Origin: Cupriavidus gilardii
GTDB taxonomy: Bacteria; Pseudomonadota; Gammaproteobacteria; Burkholderiales; Burkholderiaceae
Assembly (NCBI RefSeq): GCF_013314895.1
Contig: NZ_JABTYE010000011.1
Location: forward strand, 121,881 to 185,880
Reading direction: 5' to 3'
Length of the DNA: 64,000 nt
Both the position numbers and the translations under genes were made by a program. Each line of letters starts with the position of its first letter. Position 1 is the stretch's first letter. Under the pieces are notes generated by a model, which was not told the origin of the DNA, ran no database searches, and was given only the letters and a program-made list of their open reading frames with translations. Shown here one piece after another: positions 57,008 through 64,000 of the stretch.

Positions 57008-58129
57008 TCATTTAGATCCGACTGCCCGGACCCGCGCGCCGTCAGTACCCCAATGACGCAAGAACGCCAGTTCATCGTCCTCCGACAGTTTCCCCTTGGC
57101 GCGATAGACCATCGCCGTCATCACTGCCCCAGTCTGCACCGGCCGATCCTCCGGCTCGCCAACGCCAGAGTCGCTTTGCCACTCCGCCGGAAATCGCGGC
57201 CAGCGGCATGTTGCCTGGCTCAGCTTCTGATACAAGGTCTCCATGACGCCCGGGCGCATTTCAAGCTTGTATTGTTCAGCGCTTGGCATTCCGCAGAAAG
57301 TCGTATAGACAGGGGGAAGGTGCCTCGGAATGGCGCGATACCCTTCTGGAGCGTTCTTTGGGATGTATTCAACCGTGGGCCCCTCTTCCATATAGAGGCG
57401 GATGTATTCCCACAGACCTGCGGTGTACTCGTATGAAGGCATGGTGGGCCCGACGAAGATCACGTCCTCGTCCTCACCGGACATGTCCGCAGGATTGGCA
57501 GGTGGGTGATATAGCGCCAGTGCTTTCAGAATCTGCCGATCCTTAGGTGCCCTTCCCTCCGGAGCCAGCACAGCCAATAGCCGGTCCCAGTCATACACCT
57601 TGTTCCCACCGCAGCAGCGGGGACGCAGCACATAGACCTGTCGCGTCTTGCGATTGAAGCGGATTCGGCCGCGCGCGTACGTAAAGAACGCAGTGCGGCC
57701 CGCCATATGGTCAAAGAATATGATCAAGAGAGTCGCCGCGCCGATTGCCATTGGGAAGAACAACAACCACCCTCCCCAAAACAGCGGCGCCATATCAGAC
57801 TCGTAAGGAAGCGAAGAAAAGAATGGAACAATGGTTCCGAACAAGAGGGGGTGAACGGCCACGCTGTACCAGGCCCAGATGGCTGGCGGGCAGAATATCA
57901 ATACCGTTGCTGCCGCCATCGCGTACTTCCATTGATATTCCCAACCTGGATTGGTCATCTCCAGGTAGGCATCGTTCTGGGCATACACGGCGTGATTTGG
58001 CAGAATCACCCCCTCCTGATCCAGGCTCTCCTTGACACTCCACAATCGCTGATCGTTGAGACCGAGGCGTTCCCGGCTTCGAACGATAGAGCCTCGGCTG
58101 CGCCAGTAGTCGTACTCACGAGGGAACAT
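57008..58129 (-). CDS. Two-helix membrane protein, DUF6708-like (T6SS cassette)
   Basis: 373 residues, the longest of the series. Helices ATVLIFCPPAIWAWYSV and WGGWLLFFPMAIGAATLLII frame a periplasmic or cytoplasmic loop. The soluble part has FNRKTRQVYVLRPRCCGG, SYEYTAGLWEYIRLYMEEGP, and a tail with PPVYTTFCGMPSAEQYK. Shared motifs with the proteins at 55.9 and 59.4 kb indicate one family that has diverged strongly. The gene starts 20 bases after the stop of the TonB-C-like gene in this transcript direction, so it is probably co-transcribed. Confidence 0.72.
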   Translation of the reverse strand: MFPREYDYWRSRGSIVRSRERLGLNDQRLWSVKESLDQEGVILPNHAVYAQNDAYLEMTNPGWEYQWKYAMAAATVLIFCPPAIWAWYSVAVHPLLFGTIVPFFSSLPYESDMAPLFWGGWLLFFPMAIGAATLLIIFFDHMAGRTAFFTYARGRIRFNRKTRQVYVLRPRCCGGNKVYDWDRLLAVLAPEGRAPKDRQILKALALYHPPANPADMSGEDEDVIFVGPTMPSYEYTAGLWEYIRLYMEEGPTVEYIPKNAPEGYRAIPRHLPPVYTTFCGMPSAEQYKLEMRPGVMETLYQKLSQATCRWPRFPAEWQSDSGVGEPEDRPVQTGAVMTAMVYRAKGKLSEDDELAFLRHWGTDGARVRAVGSK

Positions 58130-58149
58130 TGTCGCAGCGACTCCCGTGA

Positions 58150-59016
58150 CTACCCGCCTGCCCGTACCACAAACGACTGTGTCGTCGTGAACGGCACCAG
58201 GGCACCGCTACCCCGAGCTGAACAACGCATGCCGTTCATCGCCCGGCGCGCCGCGTTGTCGACTGGCTGAAGGCCCGACGGTTTCTCCACCGCAGTGCGG
58301 GCCACCGAACCATCCTCACCGATCCAGACGCGCACCGTCACCGATACAGGCTTGTCGGGCAGCTCGCTGACCAGGCTCAGGCGCGGCTGCGAGCAGCCGA
58401 CGTTGGGCGGCAGCCCTTCCCGATAGTTGACCGGCGCGGGCGCCGTGGGACGCGGTGAGGTTTCTTCATTGCGGCAGATCGCCTGCTGTTCCTCGAACAC
58501 CTTGCGCATCGCCTGCAACGTGTTCGGCTGCGTGGCCGCGCCGGCCGACCACTTGGCTGCCAGCGGCGCCGGCAAGGCCTTGCCGACAACGGCAGATTCC
58601 TCGGGCGTCAGCCGGAAAACGAGATTGCCCGACGCCAGCCGTTCGGCTCGCGCCTGCTGGATGCGCTTGCCTTCCGGGGTATCGAGGAAGCGCGTCAGAG
58701 CAAGGAACTCGTCCCTGGAGAAATCCTCGGCGAGCGGATAGCCGATCCGGTTGGCGACGGAGCGCGGCTCCATTGCCGACAGGCAGGCGGCGCGTTGGGG
58801 GGGCACCTTGTCGCCTTGCTGCTTCAGCGTGCCTTTTGCGGCGGCGATGACTTCGCCGGTGGCGACGGCTTCGGAGACGTGTTTCGCTGCGAGTTCCAAC
58901 CCAGCGTTGCGATCTTCGGCCACCGCCTCGGTGTCCGCGATGAAGCACAGCGCCAATGCGGCCATGAGCAAGGCCTTCCATTCACGACGTCGAATCACTA
59001 ACCGGACGCTGGCCAT
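58150..59016 (-). CDS. Exported TonB C-terminal-domain-like protein
   Basis: 288 residues from ATG 59016. The N-terminus has a signal-like segment (EWKALLMAALALCFIADTEAVA). The middle resembles DUF2059-type helical text (FLALTRFLDTPEGKRIQQA). The C-terminal 95 residues, GCSQPRLSLVSELPDKPVSV to FTTTQSFVVRAGG, match TonB-C domains (VSVTVRVWIGEDGSVARTAV). There is no TonB membrane helix plus Pro-rich span, so it is not a standard energy transducer. It lies inside the T6SS cassette and overlaps no other real gene. Confidence 0.7.
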   Translation of the reverse strand: MASVRLVIRRREWKALLMAALALCFIADTEAVAEDRNAGLELAAKHVSEAVATGEVIAAAKGTLKQQGDKVPPQRAACLSAMEPRSVANRIGYPLAEDFSRDEFLALTRFLDTPEGKRIQQARAERLASGNLVFRLTPEESAVVGKALPAPLAAKWSAGAATQPNTLQAMRKVFEEQQAICRNEETSPRPTAPAPVNYREGLPPNVGCSQPRLSLVSELPDKPVSVTVRVWIGEDGSVARTAVEKPSGLQPVDNAARRAMNGMRCSARGSGALVPFTTTQSFVVRAGG

Positions 59017-59023
59017 ACAAAGT

Positions 59024-59293
59024 TCAGCGAAGATTAGGCGCATTGATACTGGAATCGCGGACATACGGATCACACAAGTCCACACGGCAAGTCTTCTCTA
59101 TTTCAAGCGGCCAAATCGGAACCTTACAACTTCTCATCACCAACCAGCGGCAGCACGCTACTGCCGCATTGATCGGAGCCATCGTCCAGTAAAAAAAGGC
59201 GTTTCCTGTATCGCCCGCAAAAACACGTTCCAGTCCTGCCCTAAAACTTTCCCGTTTTCCGTCCACTGGCATACAAAACTCGATCTGCCTCAC
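59024..59293 (-). pseudogene. Truncated tandem copy of the DUF6708-like protein C-terminus
   Basis: 89 residues starting at an internal position (LVRQIEFCMPVDGKRESF) and ending NAPNLR. It aligns end to end with the last about 88 residues of the 59.4-kb protein, roughly three quarters identical by eye. Upstream text (EGDDGPAEL) still resembles EEGPSAVLG but no helices or start are present. The start codon and N-terminal two thirds are missing, so a partial duplication is likely. Alternatively it is a short functional variant. Confidence 0.8.
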
Positions 59294-59411
59294 GAGTTCG
59301 GCAGGACCATCATCCCCTTCCCCAGAACATCGGCCAACAGCACTACACGGTCTTCTCTGTCAATCTCAAAAACAAATATTCTCTCTTATAGTAAAAAATC
59401 TTCGCAGCTCG

Positions 59412-60347
59412 CTATCGAAGGTTCGGTGGATTAATTCTGGCGTCACGCACGTATGGATCCCCCTCTTCGATCCGACATGCACTCTCAATGTCTTCTGGCC
59501 AAATCGGAATCTTGCATGTTCGCATCACGATCCAACGGCAGCACGCCACTGCCAGATTGAATGGCAACATCATCCAGAAAAAGAATAAATGACCAGCATA
59601 CGGCGCGAAAACCCGCTCAAGGCCCGAGCGGAAGCTTTCTCTTTTGCCGTCTACGGGCATGCAAAACTCAATCTGTCCTAGGACGGCGGACGGCCCCTCT
59701 TCCATATACCTTCGCAAAAATTCCCAATGACTACGCAGGTCATCTTTGTCGGTACTCCACATCGAAAAAGCAAACTCCTCCTTTACCGTATTGCCGCCCA
59801 CATTGAGAACCAGCCCACGAATATCCCACGTTTTTCCATACATGGCGGAGCATGGGCTCAGTGTAAAGAAGACGCTGCCCCATGGAACGGACAGTATGGA
59901 ACCATCGAGCCGGTGCACATACAAAATTCCATTTCGCCGGTTCAAGCGGATCGGGTAGTGCGTTAGGCGAAATAGTTCCCGACGTGCAATCCAGTATGCC
60001 CATATCGCAAACGGACCCGAAATGACCAAGATTAACGCCAATGAAGTAAATGTTGTCGCGGCATCTTCCAGCCCGGCACGGTATCGATGGAGAATCAGCC
60101 CACCCATCGTCACGATGGCGACCACACTAAACACAATGGCAACTGATGCCCCCAAGGTCAGTACGCCACGACCGCCAAAGAAACGATCAACTGACTCCAG
60201 ATACGTAGAATTAATCTTAATGACAGAAAGTTGATATGTTGGCTCAACATCAAGGCGCCTTCCTTGAACGAGCCTGTCGGCTTTTTCGTCGTCAGAAATC
60301 AACCGATTTTTTTTATATCTATCTATGGCCAATCCAGTAAATTCCAT
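59412..60347 (-). CDS. Two-helix membrane protein, DUF6708-like, adjacent to the effector
   Basis: 311 residues. Helices VLTLGASVAIVFSVVAIVTM and FTSLALILVISGPFAIWAYW are followed by the conserved LNRRNGILYVHRLDG and HWEFLRRYMEEGPSAVLGQ. A third hydrophobic segment lies near the C-terminus (FFFWMMLPFNLAVACCRW). The ATG is separated from the effector stop by one base (TGA-T-ATG), so translation is tightly coupled. This is the position of the immunity gene in VasX-type modules. Confidence 0.78.
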   Translation of the reverse strand: MEFTGLAIDRYKKNRLISDDEKADRLVQGRRLDVEPTYQLSVIKINSTYLESVDRFFGGRGVLTLGASVAIVFSVVAIVTMGGLILHRYRAGLEDAATTFTSLALILVISGPFAIWAYWIARRELFRLTHYPIRLNRRNGILYVHRLDGSILSVPWGSVFFTLSPCSAMYGKTWDIRGLVLNVGGNTVKEEFAFSMWSTDKDDLRSHWEFLRRYMEEGPSAVLGQIEFCMPVDGKRESFRSGLERVFAPYAGHLFFFWMMLPFNLAVACCRWIVMRTCKIPIWPEDIESACRIEEGDPYVRDARINPPNLR

Positions 60348-60348
60348 A

Positions 60349-63012
60349 TCAATCCTTTATTGCAAGACTGAGCTCGTGCATCTCCGTTTCGAGATTGCGG
60401 TAACGCTCTCCCGTCGCTGCACCCCAGTAGCAACGCTCCAACCAGTCTTGGATTTTATTATCCGCAATCCACGCGATCATGACCGAGATCACGAGCAGCA
60501 GGAGCGCTGCGGCGATGCCAATGCCGGTCCAGCCGAGTAGTGCAGCCAATGCGAGAACGCCTCCACTGAATCCGGACGCGAAATACAGGATCCCTACAGT
60601 CATGTTGCCTTCTTCGGCTTCGTTCCAGGCTGATGCCAAGTCGAGAAACGCAATAGCGAATCCACCGACCAGCGACAAGCCCCGGCCGACCTGAGTCAAC
60701 AAGCTTGCCATTCTGTTAGATAAGCCTCTGCCGTACTGAAGTGACAGCTGCACCTTGGCATTGAAAACCTTCCCTAATGCCTCAGCCGTACCACCGATCA
60801 CGCCAATGACGCCGCCTCCAACGCGATGCCATGTTTCCTTTGCGCTGTGGCTCATAGATTCCCCGGCTTCGCCCCAGAGATGCAAAAGCAGAGCCGTATC
60901 TAAGATGACTCCTACGGCACCGACCTTCACCTCGGTGTTCACGACCTTTTTTAATGCACCGGGCAAATCCAGGAGTCGCAGCTCATTTGACAGCCTTAGC
61001 GACTGGACAAGCCGCGCCGTACGCTGTGCTTTGGTGAGTCCGGTTGGCATTGAAGCGATGCGGTTCGGGTCGATTGCGACGAAGAACTCCTGGGTCGCCT
61101 TACCATTCATGTTGATGCCCCGCGACTCCAATCGCTTCAGTTCCACATCGACTGGATCGAACATCGCCCTCCTGGATGGAACCGGCTGCCCTACCGACGC
61201 AGCGCCATCTCGGAGCGCCTTAATCAAATGCCGACGAAACGCACGAATATCCCCTGACACAGAGACAGGGACAATCGCACGCCGTGACACTATCCCGAGC
61301 AAGACAGCGAGGCCTTTAGCGAAAGGGGCTGCAACATCATTTAGAACCGATGCAATAGGAGCACTAATCCTAAGGATGAGATGGGAAATGACATCAGTTC
61401 GCTGAGAGGAAAAATCATATGTCTTGATCAGCGATGGCCACGATACGTTCCAAAGGTCGGTGCCCTTTGTTTTTGTCTTTTTCACTGCCTCTAAGACCTC
61501 GGGCCGATTCAGTGCGAGCCCTCGCAACAACAAATTTTTTCTATCGTCGACATTTGCTTTGAGCCACTCCTTATATAGTTCGAAGCACGGTTTTTTGTCT
61601 TGGGTACTTCCAACACACAAGGTCAAGGAGGATACAAATACCTCCCCACAACGCTGCTCAGCATGGTCGTAATTCGCTTCGAACGCATTCACAGTGCGAT
61701 CGCTTTTCATCCAATCCCTGTGCGCTTCAGCGAGCGGCGTGAGGACCTGTTTGTCGAGCCCTTTCAATTGCGTCTCGAACTCCTTTTGAAACGCTTTGCG
61801 TGCGGCCTCGTCGTAACGCCACTGACCACCACTGCGCTTTTGATACTTTTCCCAAGCCTCGTTCCTGGCCCTCTCCAATTCCGCTTCCGGAGGCTTGGCA
61901 TAGGCTTCCTCCAAGGACTTGTACTGGGCTGACACTTTATCCCCGCCTAACTTTTCAGCAATCAGCTTTCCAAGCGCGAGCGCCCCCCCGCTGTCTCCCG
62001 CAAGCCCCGGATTCGTCGTACCAAAGACCGACACATTGAGCGAATTCTGGGCGGCTCTCTGCATTGCCGCATCCTCGGCCGCGTTACCGATGGCGTCACG
62101 CAGAGACATGATGGCGCTGGACACAGTCATCTTGCGCTTCCACTCCTGGTCGCGAGTCACGAAGCTGTCGTAGCTGGCTTGCATCAGGTGATCGAGCTCT
62201 ATCAACAAGCTCTGGGGATCCAAAAGCGCCGTAACGATGGGACGGAATGGCTTGGCTGCGGCTTCGCCCCAACTCGCGAGAGCAGGTGCCTCTTCCTGCA
62301 ACCCGTAGAAGGCAAAGGGTGAGAAGGAGAACGCATGGTGCTCCTTTGCGTCGGACATTTTCGACGTTTCACCTTTCACCTTTGCGGGGATATGGCTCAG
62401 AGAACGTGGTGCGGAATACTCGGCGACGAGCTTGTCAATGTCCCTCAACTGCCCTGTATGCGCCTGAGCGGAGCCGGCACGCCACGCCTGCAAGTCAATG
62501 CACCGCATATGTTTTTCTCGCCAAGCCTGCGACTTGTGTAGCGACTTGATCCTGTCCGTCCACAATACCTCGGAAAAGCCAAGCCATATACGACCCGCCG
62601 ACTGTGCGTCTGCCACTGTGATACAGCGCGCAATGATGTTGTCGCCTTTCCGAGAGCACGAGAACCTGATCTCCGCTGGCAGCACAGGTGACGGATCATT
62701 GAAGTCGAACTCGTAGAGGTAACCGTCCTCAGTGACAACATAGGCCGACCATGTCCCACGCTTCTCGTTGAATACATACAAGAAACCTTCGCGAAGCATG
62801 CGCAACGTATACCTTGCGCTGCTCTCCGGCAGCGGAATGGCGGACACGTCCTCGCCGAATCCTGACGCGAGTGCTGGAACTCCGGGCTCGCGCCGCTTAC
62901 CACCGCCGGCCTTGTCGGCCCGTCCAATGGCGTAGCGGACTGGGAGAATGGGCAAACCCTGCTTGTCGCAGAATGGGCACTTGCTTTCAATGGCGGCCGA
63001 ATTATTCGTCAT
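60349..63012 (-). CDS. T6SS effector, VasX-like (BTH_I2691 family)
   Basis: 887 residues. The N-terminus SKCPFCDKQGLPILPVRYAI is the VasX_N signature, with paired Cys. The middle (about 200-600) is helical and charged. The C-terminal 200 residues contain several hydrophobic segments: VGAVGVILDTALLLHLWG, VIGVIGGTAEALGKVF, LSLVGGFAIAFLDLAS and GILYFASGFSGGVLALAALL, LGWTGIGIAAALLLLVISVM. That is a colicin-like membrane-insertion pattern, suggesting target-membrane permeabilisation. ATG 63012 overlaps the DUF4123 stop (ATGA). The putative immunity gene follows after one base. Confidence 0.88.
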   Translation of the reverse strand: MTNNSAAIESKCPFCDKQGLPILPVRYAIGRADKAGGGKRREPGVPALASGFGEDVSAIPLPESSARYTLRMLREGFLYVFNEKRGTWSAYVVTEDGYLYEFDFNDPSPVLPAEIRFSCSRKGDNIIARCITVADAQSAGRIWLGFSEVLWTDRIKSLHKSQAWREKHMRCIDLQAWRAGSAQAHTGQLRDIDKLVAEYSAPRSLSHIPAKVKGETSKMSDAKEHHAFSFSPFAFYGLQEEAPALASWGEAAAKPFRPIVTALLDPQSLLIELDHLMQASYDSFVTRDQEWKRKMTVSSAIMSLRDAIGNAAEDAAMQRAAQNSLNVSVFGTTNPGLAGDSGGALALGKLIAEKLGGDKVSAQYKSLEEAYAKPPEAELERARNEAWEKYQKRSGGQWRYDEAARKAFQKEFETQLKGLDKQVLTPLAEAHRDWMKSDRTVNAFEANYDHAEQRCGEVFVSSLTLCVGSTQDKKPCFELYKEWLKANVDDRKNLLLRGLALNRPEVLEAVKKTKTKGTDLWNVSWPSLIKTYDFSSQRTDVISHLILRISAPIASVLNDVAAPFAKGLAVLLGIVSRRAIVPVSVSGDIRAFRRHLIKALRDGAASVGQPVPSRRAMFDPVDVELKRLESRGINMNGKATQEFFVAIDPNRIASMPTGLTKAQRTARLVQSLRLSNELRLLDLPGALKKVVNTEVKVGAVGVILDTALLLHLWGEAGESMSHSAKETWHRVGGGVIGVIGGTAEALGKVFNAKVQLSLQYGRGLSNRMASLLTQVGRGLSLVGGFAIAFLDLASAWNEAEEGNMTVGILYFASGFSGGVLALAALLGWTGIGIAAALLLLVISVMIAWIADNKIQDWLERCYWGAATGERYRNLETEMHELSLAIKD

Positions 63013-63866
63013 GCTTGTTCCCATTGTGGTTCTTCGCTCGCAACCATCTCTGGCAATCCGAGCGGTCCATCCGCTAGTTCGGCGCAGGCACCGACATAGC
63101 TGCACTCGCCCCCTGTGGCTCGGGCGACTGCACGTTTCAATTGGGCATTTACTTCGGCAGGCATGCCGATCGCTACAGTCTGCGCGGCATAGAGGCAGCA
63201 ATCCTCTGCGTTGAGTAAGCCCACCTTCTCTACACCGTCGACAAGGGCCGCATCGACACGCCTGCCCAGTGTTACTGCATCGTTGACCGGCCATCCTGCT
63301 CGCAGCAGCAAGGCGAGACAGGCATTAACCATTCCCACCCTCTGAAGCGGCGCTAGTTGTTGCGATCGGATCCGGAACGGCGCGTGGTGGTGTTGCTCTC
63401 GCGAGCGGCATCGGTACGTGCCCACGAGGTCTACCCAATGCCATTGTTCTACTGGGCCCATCAGGGCATCCAATTGCACCTCGTCGAGGACGCGGATGAA
63501 TTGCGAAAAGACCCGAGGATCCCAAAATCGCAGCAGAAACTGCTGCTTAGACGCCGGGCTGGCAACAACCGCAACGCGAGACAGGTGGTCCGCAACTTGC
63601 CGTGTGGTGGCGGAGCTGACAAGGCAGGCACTGAAGTACGGCTTGCAGTAATCCTGCTGCCATAGAATGGCCTGGTGGATCAGTTCGAGCTTCTGCGAGT
63701 GACTTAGCTCCTCGATAGGTAAAACGGCCGGCATCAAATGCGCTTGTATCCCTTTGACCGACAGGCGAATCACGGGAAGTGCGGCGACGACGTCTTGCCC
63801 CAATTGAAGGGGGTTCAGCAGTACGTGCGTGAAATCGTTCAGAAATCGATGATGCAGATCGAACAT
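63009..63866 (-). CDS. DUF4123 T6SS effector adaptor (VasW-like)
   Basis: 285 residues from ATG 63866; a TTG at 63875 is the alternative. The core LLRFWDPRVFSQFIRVLDEV, followed by QLDALMGPVEQWHWVD, is the DUF4123 signature. These chaperones (Tec/VasW) load cargo onto VgrG. The first 60 residues (NDFTHVLLNPLQLGQDVV) are less conserved than usual. A C-terminal DUF4123-linked helical part rich in Cys/Ala (DCCLYAAQTVAIGMPAEV) follows. It overlaps the effector start. A VgrG gene is expected to the right, outside the window. Confidence 0.88.
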   Translation of the reverse strand: MFDLHHRFLNDFTHVLLNPLQLGQDVVAALPVIRLSVKGIQAHLMPAVLPIEELSHSQKLELIHQAILWQQDYCKPYFSACLVSSATTRQVADHLSRVAVVASPASKQQFLLRFWDPRVFSQFIRVLDEVQLDALMGPVEQWHWVDLVGTYRCRSREQHHHAPFRIRSQQLAPLQRVGMVNACLALLLRAGWPVNDAVTLGRRVDAALVDGVEKVGLLNAEDCCLYAAQTVAIGMPAEVNAQLKRAVARATGGECSYVGACAELADGPLGLPEMVASEEPQWEQA

Positions 63867-63951
63867 GCGGATCAACCCAATGGCACCAGTGCGTCACCAG
63901 CGGATTCAGCCCCACGAGCCCTGAATTCGCAAAGACCTGTTTCTCCACTGC

Positions 63952-64000
63952 TCAACGAATTGGTGGCGTCATTTCCCCCCGGCCCCACAAACCGATGCCC
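63952..64000 (-). CDS. Possible 3' end of the preceding gene
   Basis: An open frame enters from the right edge and stops (TGA) at 63954-63952 after text ending GEMTPPIR. It is only 15 codons and cannot be identified. Its place, 86 bases before the DUF4123 start, would suit a vgrG tail. Confidence 0.2.
   Translation of the reverse strand, partial: GIGLWGRGEMTPPIR

Noticed and set aside
63547..63948. 133-codon frame overlapping the DUF4123 gene
   Set aside because: Arg/Ser-rich without a domain; the DUF4123 signature lies in the other frame.

Overview
This is about 64 kb of GC-rich chromosome from a betaproteobacterium of the order Burkholderiales. It most resembles the Cupriavidus/Ralstonia side of the Burkholderiaceae. 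The assignment rests on gene order (tatD, holB, tmk, mltG, then divergent ygfZ; yciB-bolA-ppiC), a Bug/TctC-type receptor, a DUF4936 protein, a large beta-oxidation plus Liv-transporter region, and codon use rich in G/C third positions. It is inferred from family knowledge, with no database search. No rRNA, tRNA, CRISPR array, transposase or integrase was seen.

Layout. 0-17 kb is mostly housekeeping: the end of an AhpD-like peroxidase, an FtsK/SpoIIIE translocase with a hexanucleotide repeat in its linker, DoxX, a LysR/azoreductase divergent pair, an EgtB-like enzyme, ankyrin/TatD, two GNATs, HolB-Tmk-MltG, YgfZ, DUF4936, NRDE/TANGO2 and an MFS transporter. 17-19 kb holds a protein-tyrosine-phosphatase-like gene that looks frameshifted near its 3' end. 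19-45 kb is a catabolic region, nearly all on the minus strand. It has thioesterases, a Bug receptor, esterase and epoxide-hydrolase-like proteins, two SDRs, a class II aldolase, an MDR reductase, a NylB-like serine hydrolase, an acyl-CoA dehydrogenase, a thiolase, nicotinamidase, a FadB-type bifunctional enzyme, a complete LivKHMGF transporter and an acyl-CoA ligase. A plus-strand type II toxin-antitoxin pair sits between the beta-oxidation and Liv operons. Three copies of a GAACG-N2-CGTTC-type inverted repeat lie upstream of acyl-lipid genes (esterase/Fe-ADH, fadB-like, acyl-CoA ligase) and suggest one shared repressor, not encoded here.

45-56 kb returns to conserved genes: SelO-MsrB, YciB-BolA-PpiC, DUF1439, SlyX and EamA, then a purine-salvage group (Cys/His-type nucleobase deaminase, NCS2 permease, divergent LysR).

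From about 55.9 kb to the right edge the base composition becomes visibly more AT-rich and all genes point left. This is a type VI secretion accessory cassette: a DUF4123 adaptor, a VasX-like effector with a putative membrane-inserting C-terminus, then a row of two-helix membrane proteins (DUF6708-like) including a truncated tandem copy, and a secreted TonB-C-like protein. It has the adaptor-effector-immunity logic of VasW-VasX-TsiV2, with the putative immunity part multiplied and diversified. It is the part most likely to hold undescribed biology.

Two families of dispersed palindromic repeats (REP/REPIN-like) occur at four intergenic loci. Several other spacers are built from short degenerate tandem repeats.
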